Source: an uncultured Eubacteriales bacterium
GTDB taxonomy: Bacteria > Bacillota > Clostridia > Christensenellales > Aristaeellaceae
Reading direction: 5' to 3'
Length of the DNA stretch: 61,128 bases
NCBI GenBank assembly: GCA_902790525.1
Contig: CADASI010000007.1
Location: 1 to 61,128, forward strand
In this document: piece by piece, positions 43,873 through 51,225 of the stretch
Numbering within the stretch: position 1 is the first letter of the stretch
Layout: each line of letters starts with the position of its first letter
Notes under the pieces: model-generated
Told to the model about the DNA's origin: nothing
The model's database searches: none
Seen by the model: only the letters and a program-made list of their open reading frames with translations
Position numbers and translations under genes: made by a program

Positions 43873-46803
43873 ATGAAGAAATGGTTCAGCCTCGCGCTGA
43901 CGATGGCGCTGTGCCTCACGATGCTGTCGGGCGGCGTCCCGGCGGTATTCGCGGAGGAGGAGACGGTGATCAGCGAGCCGGTCGATCCCCAGTACGCCGA
44001 CACCGAGACCGATCTCGTCGAGCTGCCCGACGACGGCGGCGAGGACGGCGGCCTGCAGATCGAAGCGGAGGAGGTCGAAGCGCTGGAGATCGACGCCAGC
44101 GAGGCGGTCGAGGCGTCCCTCGAAGACATCTCGACGGGTGACGACGCCCCCGCCGACCAGGATTCCTTCGTGCCGTGGTACGCCGCCGCGCTGGCCTCGC
44201 TGACGCTGGAGATGGACGAGGTTGTGAGCTGCAACATCCCCGAGGGGAGCGTCCTCCTGGTGACCGGACAGCCGGGCGAGGGCCTGCTGAACGTGGCCTG
44301 CGGCGCGCTCACCGGCGTGGTGGACGCCACCGCGCTGACCGCGCTGACCGAGGATGAGGTCCTGGCCTTTATGGATCAGGTCGCCCTAATGGAGGAGATC
44401 GCGCTCTATCAGGACATGCCGGAATACCCGCTACCGCCCGTGCCCGCCCAGCAGGCGGACGCGCCTGAGGTCGGGGAGGCCGTGCCCGGGGACGCAAATC
44501 CCGAGGACGCCGCGGCAGGGGATGAGGATCCCGATTTCACCGAACCCACCGACGACAATGCCGACGACGCGGACGACGAAGAAGTCCCCGAAGATCAGCA
44601 GGGCACGGAGGAGCCCGCGGACGCCGAAAACAAAGAGGAGGCCGAGGAGCCCGCGGACGCTGAAAAGAAAGAGGATGCCGGGGAATCCGAGGACGGCGAA
44701 AAGAAAGAGGACGCCGGGGAATCCGAGGACGGCGAAAAGAAAGAGGACGCCGAGGAATCCGAGGACGGCGAAAAGAAAGAGGACGTGGAGGAACCCGCGG
44801 AAGGCCAGGCGGCGCAGAGCGCGGAGGAATCCGCCGCCGCCGTGGAGAAGGCCAGCGCGGAGGCCGACGGGAAAACTGAGAACAAGGAGAGCGCGGAAGC
44901 GACCGGGAGCGCGAATGCGGTGGCTGCGACGGATGCCGCGGCAGGCGCGGCCGCTCCGGCCTCCGAGGCCGGCGTGCCCGCCTCCATCGCTGTGAACCTG
45001 TCCGCCGTCAACCTCGGCCTCAAGGAGAAGTTTCCCGGCCTCACCGCCGCCGTGGTGGACGCGGCCGGCACGCCCGTGGAGGGCGCCGCGGTCAACTGGG
45101 CGTCGTCCAATGTCCGGGTGGTCCGGGTGGACGCCGCGGGCAAGCTGACCGCCGTCAGAAAGGGCAAGGCCACCGTCGTGATCCGCGCGGAGGGCCTGCC
45201 GGAGGCGCTGGTGACGGTCATCGTCAAGAGCGCGCCCTCCAAGGTGACCCTCAAGCCCAAGAAGGTGCACGTCAGCGTCGGCACGCCGTACCAGCTCACG
45301 CCGAAGTTCAACAAGGGCGCGGCATCCGCCGGGCTCACGTTCACCAGCAGCAACCCCGCCGTGGCGGAGGTGAGCGCGAGCGGCGTGGTGACCGGCGTCG
45401 CCCCGGGCAAGGCGTTCATCACGGTGCGCACCTTCAACAAAAAGAAGGCCCGCGTCCGCTTCAACGTGACGCAGTACGATTACCCCGCGGACATGGTCCT
45501 GAGCGCCCAGAGCATCACCGTCGGCGTGAAGGAAAAGTACCAGCGCGTGGGCTACACGCTGGTGCCCCCGGAGGGCAAGGAGAACTGCGAGGCCACCGTG
45601 ACGTGGAAGTCCAAGAACAAGCGGATCGCCAAGGTCAACGCCAAGACCGGCGTGATCACCGGCGTGAAGGCGGGCTCCACCACCATACTCGCCACCACCA
45701 ACAACAAGATCACGCGCAAGGTCAAGGTCGTGGTCATCAAGAAGCCCAAGAGCGTGGTGATATCGCCCAAGACGCTCTCTCTGACCGTCGGCGCGACCGG
45801 CGCGCTGAGCGCCAGCTACAACGGCAAGCGGCCCACCGACAACGTCACCTATGTGTCGTCCGATCCCAACGTCGCCACGGTGGACGCCGCCGGCGTCGTC
45901 ACCGCGGTGGCCGACGGCACCGCTGTCATCACGGTGTCGACCTACAACAACAAGAAGGACTACTGCACCGTCACCGTCGGGGACCCCCAGGTCGCGACGG
46001 CAAATGTGCGCTACCGGATGTTCGCCGCCTACAGCTTCTACAACGTGCTGGAAAAGGGCTCGCTGAGCTTCCCGATGAACAACGCCACCAGCTTCCAGAA
46101 GGTGCTCGCCGGCACCACCGTCAACGGCGCGCGCTACGAGAACGTGGGCATACTGGAGAACGAATCCAAGGACGCCATACTCTCCGGCCTCTCCAAGGCC
46201 TTCTCCGACAGCCGGGACACGGACGTGAACGTGGTGTACCTGTGCTCCCACGGCAGCAACTACGTGGACAAGGCCAGCTCCGGCAGCACCCACTACGGCC
46301 TGCAGCTGCCGGGATACTCCAATTATAAGAGCAGCAGCGAGTACTACATCACCTCGGAGGAGCTGTTCTCCGCCATCTCCGCCATCAAGGGGAAGGTTAT
46401 ACTGGTGCTGGATTCCTGTTACAGCGGCGTGTTCATCACCAACAACAAGAGCGCGCTGGAGGCCCAGGGCGGCAGGATCTCCGTGATGACCGCGGCCAAC
46501 AACACCCGGGCGTGCTACTACAACGTCACCGACGTCAACCGGGCCTGCGATTTCTTCACCTACTACATGCTGGAGGGCGCCGGCTATGACATGCAGAACC
46601 ACGCCTCCACGGGCGCCTATCCCGCCGACGGCGACAACGACGGCAAGATCACTTTAGACGAGATGTTTGCCTACGCCAAGAAGCAGGTCAAGGCGAACAT
46701 GTCGAACTTCAAGAGCAAGAGCTGGTTCCACGGCGACGCCAGCCAGACCCCCTGCGTCTACGCCGGCTACAACGGCGGCCTGGTGCTGTTCCAGTACAGC
46801 TGA
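43873..46803 (+). CDS. Secreted caspase-like protein with Ig-like (Big2) domains
   Basis: The 976-residue protein has a signal peptide (KKWFSLALTMALCLTMLSGG, cleaved near AVFA), an acidic low-complexity region with four ESEDGEKKED-type repeats (about residues 265-310), three to four Big2-like domains with VTWKSKNKRIAKVNAKTGVI patterns (about 375-710), and a C-terminal caspase-like peptidase: the histidine of LCSHGSN at 793 and the cysteine of DSCYSG at 849. A calcium-loop-like DGDNDGKITLDEM follows. No sortase or S-layer anchor is visible. It should act outside the cell, perhaps in defence or adhesion. The ATG at 43873 follows GGGAG. Confidence 0.8.
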   Translation: MKKWFSLALTMALCLTMLSGGVPAVFAEEETVISEPVDPQYADTETDLVELPDDGGEDGGLQIEAEEVEALEIDASEAVEASLEDISTGDDAPADQDSFVPWYAAALASLTLEMDEVVSCNIPEGSVLLVTGQPGEGLLNVACGALTGVVDATALTALTEDEVLAFMDQVALMEEIALYQDMPEYPLPPVPAQQADAPEVGEAVPGDANPEDAAAGDEDPDFTEPTDDNADDADDEEVPEDQQGTEEPADAENKEEAEEPADAEKKEDAGESEDGEKKEDAGESEDGEKKEDAEESEDGEKKEDVEEPAEGQAAQSAEESAAAVEKASAEADGKTENKESAEATGSANAVAATDAAAGAAAPASEAGVPASIAVNLSAVNLGLKEKFPGLTAAVVDAAGTPVEGAAVNWASSNVRVVRVDAAGKLTAVRKGKATVVIRAEGLPEALVTVIVKSAPSKVTLKPKKVHVSVGTPYQLTPKFNKGAASAGLTFTSSNPAVAEVSASGVVTGVAPGKAFITVRTFNKKKARVRFNVTQYDYPADMVLSAQSITVGVKEKYQRVGYTLVPPEGKENCEATVTWKSKNKRIAKVNAKTGVITGVKAGSTTILATTNNKITRKVKVVVIKKPKSVVISPKTLSLTVGATGALSASYNGKRPTDNVTYVSSDPNVATVDAAGVVTAVADGTAVITVSTYNNKKDYCTVTVGDPQVATANVRYRMFAAYSFYNVLEKGSLSFPMNNATSFQKVLAGTTVNGARYENVGILENESKDAILSGLSKAFSDSRDTDVNVVYLCSHGSNYVDKASSGSTHYGLQLPGYSNYKSSSEYYITSEELFSAISAIKGKVILVLDSCYSGVFITNNKSALEAQGGRISVMTAANNTRACYYNVTDVNRACDFFTYYMLEGAGYDMQNHASTGAYPADGDNDGKITLDEMFAYAKKQVKANMSNFKSKSWFHGDASQTPCVYAGYNGGLVLFQYS

Positions 46804-46811
46804 CGCATATA

Positions 46812-46846
46812 GACGGCCCGCCGCACTCCCGCGGCGGGCCGTCTTT
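46812..46846 (+). terminator. Terminator of the caspase-like gene
   Basis: GACGGCCCGCCGC (46812-46824) pairs with GCGGCGGGCCGTC (46831-46843), followed by TTT. Confidence 0.75.
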
Positions 46847-46898
46847 GCATGATATCGCGCTTTCATATAAGTTAACGTGCATTTTTCACGTTATACGA

Positions 46899-46927
46899 TT
46901 GACAATCCCGCCCAACGGAAGTATAAT
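46899..46927 (+). promoter_or_regulatory. Consensus promoter of tRNA-Lys
   Basis: TTGACA (46899-46904) and TATAAT (46922-46927) are separated by exactly 17 bp, 19 bp before the tRNA. Confidence 0.85.
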
Positions 46928-46946
46928 GAATAAGTCGTTTGGACGA

Positions 46947-47022
46947 GCACCATTAGCTCAGTTGGTAGAGCACCTGACTCTTAATCAGGGTGTCCAGGGT
47001 TCGAGCCCCTGATGGTGTACCA
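46947..47022 (+). tRNA. tRNA-Lys (anticodon CTT)
   Basis: The 76-base gene folds into a standard cloverleaf: acceptor GCACCAT/ATGGTGT, D arm AGCTCAGTTGGTAGAGC, anticodon arm CCTGACTCTTAATCAGG with anticodon CTT, T arm CAGGGTTCGAGCCCCTG, and an encoded CCA end. It sits at the junction of core chromosome and the phage-like region, as expected for an integrase target. Confidence 0.95.
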
Positions 47023-47112
47023 AACGCTCCGAAATCCGAACCCCGATACGTGTTCATAAATGGCATTTTCGGGTGTCTGTTCTACAGAAACAGGGAGGCG
47101 GAGTAAATGAAG

Positions 47113-47145
47113 AAGCGTCGGAGAATTTCATCCGGCGCTTTTTCT
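47113..47145 (+). terminator. Terminator after tRNA-Lys
   Basis: AAGCGTCGGA (47113-47122) pairs with TCCGGCGCTT (47131-47140), followed by TTT. Confidence 0.65.
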
Positions 47146-47186
47146 ATGCCGTGAAATGGCATTACCCCGATTTTTCATCACATCAC

Positions 47187-47227
47187 GCGGCGACAGGTAG
47201 CAAGAAGCCTGCCGCCGCTATTTTTTT
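47187..47227 (+). terminator. Second terminator after tRNA-Lys
   Basis: GCGGCGACAGG pairs with CCTGCCGCCGC around a 10-base loop with a small mismatch, followed by TATTTTTTT. Confidence 0.7.
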
Positions 47228-47321
47228 GTTTCCGATAACTCCGCGCGCGTGCGCGTGAGGGTCGATCCCGCCCCTATGGGGGTGAATGAAATCCATAAAA
47301 AAATCCAAAAAACTAACGAAT

Positions 47322-47356
47322 CCATGCGTCCCAAGCGCCCGCATGGAATTTTTTCC
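47322..47356 (+). terminator. Third terminator-like hairpin
   Basis: CCATGCG (47322-47328) pairs with CGCATGG (47340-47346), followed by AATTTTTT. Three such stems in 240 bp would isolate the downstream array from tRNA transcription. Confidence 0.5.
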
Positions 47357-47479
47357 CTGTTGCAGTACCTTGTACTGCAACAGGGAACCCCGAACGGATG
47401 GCAAACCGGGAGCAGCACAAATCCCTCCGGGATTTGTGCTGGGTTGACAGTGACCAGCGTCCCCCTCCGGGGGACGCTG
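47353..47479. repeat. Three perfect hairpins before the main hairpin array
   Basis: Perfect stems of 16 bp (47353-47387, loop CTT), 12 bp (47414-47440, loop TCC) and 11 bp (47455-47479, loop TCC) follow one another. The TCC loops are the complement of the GGA loop in the next hairpin. There is no coding sequence. Confidence 0.8.
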
Positions 47480-47523
47480 CCCCAGCCTCGCGTCACATCG
47501 CGGCGCTACGTTGCGCGATAAGA

Positions 47524-48596
47524 GCAACCCCGGAGGGGTTGCTTCCAGGACGCGCCCGCGACGTGAGGCCAGGCAACGCCAGCCCCGTTAGGGGCTGCTG
47601 GTGGCGGAGCGACGCCGAACGCCAACCCCGAAGGGGTTGAGCGCCGTGGATGCCGAGCGAGGCCAGCCCCGAAGGGGCTGCGGATCGCGCCCAGGAGGCG
47701 AGGCCAACCCCGAAGGGGTTGAGCGTCGAGAGCCGCCGAGCCAGGCAATCCCGAAGGGATTGAGGGGCCGCGCTTGCGATGCACCGCCAATCCCGAAGGG
47801 ATTGAGGCCCTGGGGAGCTGCTGCACCGCCAATCCCGAAGGGATTGAGGCCCAGGAGAGACGCCGCACCGCCAGCCCCGTAGGGGCTGCCAGCGAGGAGC
47901 GCATGGGGAGGCCAGCCCCGAAGGGGCTGCGGATCGCGCCCAGGAGGCCGCCGCCAGCCCCATAGGGGCTGATCGTTCGGGCCGTTCCATTTCGCCGTTC
48001 GGCCCCAGCCCTTTAGGGCTGCGATGATCCGGCCTGGCCGCCGGGATTCTTCCACGAAGCGCCTGCGCGTTGCGAGGGCTACGCAACGTCAGCCCCTATG
48101 GGGCTGGGGTCAGCCTGGTCGGCAGGCCGGTCCCCTCCACGAAGCGCCTGCGCGTTGCGATGCCCAGCGCAACGTCAGCCCCTATGGGGCTGGGTCATTC
48201 TGGCTGGCCGGGCCGAAGCCCTCCACGAAGCGCCTGCGCGTTGCGATGCCTGGCGCAACGTCAGCCCCTATGGGGCTGGGCCGATCTGGCCGAGCTGCTG
48301 GCCGCCGGACCGTCAGCCCCTATGGGGCTGGGTCATTCTGGCTGGCCGGGCCGAAGCCCTCCACGAAGCGCCTGCGCGTTGCGAGGGCGGAGCGATGGCG
48401 GCCCCTATGGGGCCGGGGCCGGTCTGCCGAGCTGGGCCGATGCCCTCCACGAAGCGCCTGCGCGTTGCAATGCCCGGCGCAACGTCAGCCCCTATGGGGC
48501 TGGGTCGATCTGGCCGACCTGGTGGCAGCCGGACCGTCAGCCCCTATGGGGCTGGGGTTCGCGCCCAGGAAGCGCGGGGCAGCCCCTTTGGGGCTG
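47524..48596. repeat. Array of about 20 covarying hairpins with three- or four-base loops
   Basis: Hairpins start at 47524, 47580, 47623, 47664, 47705, 47746, 47788, 47830, 47872, 47913, 47955, 48006, 48090, 48176, 48262, 48314, 48399, 48486, 48538 and 48580. Most have the form CARYCCC, a loop of 3-4 bases, then GGGRYTG. Stems switch together between AGCCCC/GGGGCT, AACCCC/GGGGTT and AATCCC/GGGATT. Loops are mainly GAA on the left (41-42 bp period) and TAT on the right. In the right part a second 24-bp repeat (CCACGAAGCGCCTGCGCGTT plus GCGA) alternates with the hairpins. Open frames run through the array in several phases, but they only reflect repeats. I see no gene in 47023-48971. Confidence 0.85.
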
Positions 48597-48668
48597 GGCT
48601 GGAAGGTCGGAGCCGATGGCCGCCGAGCCGGTTTCCTCCACGAAGCGCCTGCGCAACGCGCAAAGGGC

Positions 48669-48905
48669 GGCTGGTTCCCTGGCTTGGGCTGGTCTCTCTG
48701 CCCTTTCAAGGCCCCAGTATAGCACCCTCTCTCTCTAAGTCAAGGTGCTATATCTTAACACTGTAAGTGTTAAGATATAGCAAAGTCTCTTTCCCTACGG
48801 GAAAGAGACTTGAACCTTGACTTTGAAGAGAGAGAGGGTGCTTTAATACTGGGGCCGAAGAAAGGGCTAAGAGAGAGACCAGCCCTTTCAGCCAGGGAAC
48901 CAGCC
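48669..48905. ncRNA. Large inverted-repeat structure resembling a three-way junction
   Basis: An outer left arm (48669-48746) pairs with a right arm (48814-48905) over about 75 positions with small bulges. Shared blocks include GGCTGGTTCCCTGGCT, GGTCTCTC, GGCCCCAGTAT, GCACCCTCTCTCTCT and AGTCAAGGT. Enclosed are two perfect hairpins: a 16-bp stem at 48746-48782 (loop TGTAA) and a 13-bp stem at 48783-48811 (loop TAC). The structure ends about 65 bp before the first gene of the operon. Candidate roles are a structured RNA, a transcription or translation control element, or a replication origin. Confidence 0.7.
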
Positions 48906-48971
48906 GAGCCGGAAAAATCCGGCCGGCCGCCAAGCCGACAGCGGCCCGAGCGCCGCAGGAAGGAGCACACC

Positions 48972-49868
48972 ATGAAGCGCAACGCCAACACCGCCACCGT
49001 CGCCGCCACCGCGGCCACCGCCACCGCCAGCACGCAGAACACGACCGAGCGCAAGAGCGCAGAGAGGAGCACGCACATGAAGCGCAACACCGTCACCGTC
49101 GCCGCCATCGACACGGCCTGGAAGTTCACCCCCGCGACCGTCGCCCTCAACGGGCACGAGTTCGCCGCCCGCAAGTACGACATCGCCAAGAATGGCGATG
49201 TGTACGTGCTCACGATCATCGAGGGCGTGGGCATCCGCCTCCACGTCGGCAAAGCCTCGCCCGTGTATCACGAGGCCCTGGAAGTCGCCGCGGCGATCAA
49301 GGCCCAGCCGCAGCCGACGGCTAAAGCCGTCCAGGCTGAGAAGCCCGCCGAACCCGCCGCCGAACCGGCGAAGCCGGTTGAGACCAAGGCCGCCGAGCCT
49401 GCGAAGCAGGCCAAGCCCGCCACCAAGCGCAAGGCCCCCGCGAAGGCTGCGAAGCAGCCCGAAGCCGCTGCCGAACCGGCGAAGCCGGTTGAGACCAAGC
49501 CCGCCAAGGCTGCGAAGCAGCCCAAGGCCGCCAAGCCTGCGAAGCAGGCCAAGCCTGCCGCTGAACCGGCGAAGCCGGTTGCCAAGGCCGCCGCGAAACC
49601 CGCCGAACCGGCGAAGCCGGTTGTCCCCGCCGACAATGCCTGGATCGGCACGGCCATCGAGGGCAAGGGCTGGCGCATCGCGTTCGACGAGGCCACCCAG
49701 CGCACGAGGGTGATCTTCGCCGCCGATCCTTCTGCGAAGCAGAAGGCCGCCATCGACGCCGCCGGGTTCTTCTGGAGCAACACGACGAAGTCGTGGAACA
49801 AGAAGCTCACCCGCAAGGCGTACCGCGCCGCCGTCGCCCTGTCCGAAACCCTGAACGCCATCGCCTGA
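48972..49868 (+). CDS. Phage-element protein with Ala/Lys/Pro repeats and a GFxWS-type C-terminus
   Basis: The 298-residue product has a Thr/Ala-rich start, a domain at about 40-110 (WKFTPATVALNGHEFAARKYD), a repeat region at 115-220 built from EPAKPVETK, AAKQPKAA and similar units, and a C-terminal domain (IDAAGFFWSNTTKSWNKKLT) of a kind also seen at the ends of DUF3560-type plasmid and phage proteins. Nine AK codon pairs are flanked by complementary codons, so the repeat region encodes DNA/RNA hairpins with GAA loops. A second in-frame start at 49077, with its own GAGAGGAGC site and the same MKRN beginning, would remove 35 residues. No enzymatic motif is visible. Confidence 0.7.
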   Translation: MKRNANTATVAATAATATASTQNTTERKSAERSTHMKRNTVTVAAIDTAWKFTPATVALNGHEFAARKYDIAKNGDVYVLTIIEGVGIRLHVGKASPVYHEALEVAAAIKAQPQPTAKAVQAEKPAEPAAEPAKPVETKAAEPAKQAKPATKRKAPAKAAKQPEAAAEPAKPVETKPAKAAKQPKAAKPAKQAKPAAEPAKPVAKAAAKPAEPAKPVVPADNAWIGTAIEGKGWRIAFDEATQRTRVIFAADPSAKQKAAIDAAGFFWSNTTKSWNKKLTRKAYRAAVALSETLNAIA

Positions 49869-49872
49869 TGGC

Positions 49873-49911
49873 GTTCACGGTTTCACCGTGAACCCTGCGG
49901 GCAACGCCCGC
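49873..49911 (+). promoter_or_regulatory. Two hairpins in the leader of the next small gene
   Basis: GTTCACGGT/ACCGTGAAC with a TTC loop (49873-49893) and GCGGGC/GCCCGC with an AAC loop (49897-49911) are followed by GAATCATTC and GAAAGGAGC. This is a divergent form of the hairpin leader found before other genes of the element. Confidence 0.6.
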
Positions 49912-49941
49912 GAATCATTCCGCCTGACGAAAGGAGCAGCG

Positions 49942-50115
49942 ATGACGAAGCAGGAATTTGTCGCCAAATATGCGCGGCTTGACGCGAAGCAGCGGGCCGA
50001 GCTGATGGCGTATTACGTGGACATGTACAAGGGCGCGATCTTTGCCGATACCATGGCCGAAGCCGAGCGCCGTATTGCCTGGATGCGCGAAACGAACGCG
50101 AAACATTCCGCCTGA
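49942..50115 (+). CDS. Small helical protein of the phage-like element
   Basis: The 57-residue product (MTKQEFVAKYARLDAKQRAE and following) is mostly helical and charged. GAAAGGAGCAGCG precedes the start. I do not recognise the family. Good ribosome binding site, codon use and position in the series of small genes support it as real. Confidence 0.65.
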   Translation: MTKQEFVAKYARLDAKQRAELMAYYVDMYKGAIFADTMAEAERRIAWMRETNAKHSA

Positions 50116-50117
50116 CG

Positions 50118-50225
50118 ATGGCCCGCCGGTTACGGGCCGAAACGCTGGCCCAATTCATGGGCCGCGTAGCGGAAAACCAAGGCCGCGAAATCATTTCGGA
50201 CGCCCGCCATGCGGGCAGGAAGGAG
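50118..50225 (+). promoter_or_regulatory. Multi-hairpin leader with shortened core hairpin
   Basis: The space between two genes can fold as GGCCCG/CGGGCC near 50119-50137, GGCCCA/TGGGCC near 50143-50162, CGAAAT/ATTTCG around 50186-50198, and finally GCCCGC-CAT-GCGGGC at 50202-50216 directly before AGGAAGGAG. The last one is a compact version of the core leader hairpin. Confidence 0.6.
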
Positions 50226-50233
50226 CCAACACC

Positions 50234-51160
50234 ATGAATACCCAGGACATTCTCACCCGCGTCAACGCCGCCATGGCATTGATACCGAAGGACGATGCCT
50301 ATGCCATTCCGGGGACGGTATTCGGCGAGCTTTCGACACTCGCCAGCGATCTGGAAGCGAAGCTGCGCCTGGAGTACGCCAGCAGCAAGGGCGCTACGGA
50401 CGCCACCCGAACGATTACGAAGATGCTGAATTACATGAAAAAGCATGACTGCCGCGAATCGCTGCATTACGCCTGGCTGGACAGCGATGGCCGCCAGTGC
50501 GCTTGTGACGGTTATCGGGCGTATCGCCTGAAGGAGCCGCTGCCATTAGAGCCTCGACCGGAAAACGCCGGTGAAGCATTTGACCTGAACGGCGTCATCC
50601 CGAAAGACCTGCGCGGTTACGCCGCCGTGCCATTGCCGAGCCTCCAGGAAGTCAAGGCGCATATCGCCGTAGAGCGTGCGAAGTATACCGGCAAGCGCGG
50701 CGGGTTTGTCGCCCTATGGGACTTCGGCGAGGGCAAGCCGGTTGTCAATGCCGAGTATCTGCGCGATCTGCTCCAGGTGTTCCCGGACGCCGCCGAAATA
50801 TTCTGTGGCGTAGGCACAAAGCTGTATAGCCCGCTCTACGTCCGCTGCGACGCCGGTGAAGCGGTTCTGCTGCCGGTTCGGACAGATCGCACCAAGGCCG
50901 AAATTGACGCCGCTCGTAAGGCGAAAGAGGACGCCGAACAGGCGATTCAAGCCCAGGCCGAAGCCGAAGGACGCGACCCCGAATACATCCGGGAGCGCGA
51001 GGAGCGCAGGGCGAAGCGCAAGGCGCAGGCGAAGAAAGCCCTGGACGAGCAGCTGAACCATATCCGCATGGAGATGGCGTTGAGCGAGGATTACGCGCTG
51101 GAATTGGACGAGTTCGAGTACCTGGTCAACCTGATGGACGAGATCGGCATGGTCGCATGA
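50234..51160 (+). CDS. Phage-element protein, possibly clamp-like
   Basis: The 308-residue protein has an N-terminal helical part, then CACDGYRAYRL at about residue 95 and later VNAEYLRDLLQVFPDAAEIFC and LYSPLYVRCDAGEAVLLPVR. These two patterns, an internal DGYR and a C-terminal LPVR, recall sliding-clamp-like proteins of phages, but the match is weak. A charged coiled coil (KAEIDAARKAKEDAEQAIQA and on) and an acidic tail follow. The start has AGGAAGGAGCCAACACC. Confidence 0.55.
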   Translation: MNTQDILTRVNAAMALIPKDDAYAIPGTVFGELSTLASDLEAKLRLEYASSKGATDATRTITKMLNYMKKHDCRESLHYAWLDSDGRQCACDGYRAYRLKEPLPLEPRPENAGEAFDLNGVIPKDLRGYAAVPLPSLQEVKAHIAVERAKYTGKRGGFVALWDFGEGKPVVNAEYLRDLLQVFPDAAEIFCGVGTKLYSPLYVRCDAGEAVLLPVRTDRTKAEIDAARKAKEDAEQAIQAQAEAEGRDPEYIREREERRAKRKAQAKKALDEQLNHIRMEMALSEDYALELDEFEYLVNLMDEIGMVA

Positions 51161-51180
51161 CAACGCCGCTCAATCATTCT

Positions 51181-51219
51181 GACGCCCGCCGGTCGGCATT
51201 GTAGGCCGGCAGAAAGGAG
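51181..51219 (+). promoter_or_regulatory. Core leader hairpin, type 2
   Basis: GCCGGTC pairs with GGCCGGC around the loop GGCATTGTA, followed at once by AGAAAGGAG, the ribosome binding site of the gene at 51226. Type 2 differs from type 1 by two base-pair flips (C-G to G-C and G-C to C-G) that keep the stem. Confidence 0.8.
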
Positions 51220-51225
51220 CGCACG

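Noticed and set aside
44431-46602. 723-codon minus-strand open frame opposite the caspase-like gene
   Set aside because: His/Val/Gly-rich antisense shadow without a start site; the plus strand has a signal peptide, domains and a promoter.
47524-48596. CRISPR array
   Set aside because: The repeats are themselves perfect hairpins of changing sequence, the intervening DNA is not unique spacers of constant length in the right part, and no cas gene is nearby.
47493-48766. Long open frames through the hairpin array on both strands (proteins with NPEG, IPKGL or YGAG repeats)
   Set aside because: Several frames are open at once because the repeats lack stops. None has a ribosome binding site and a protein-like composition.
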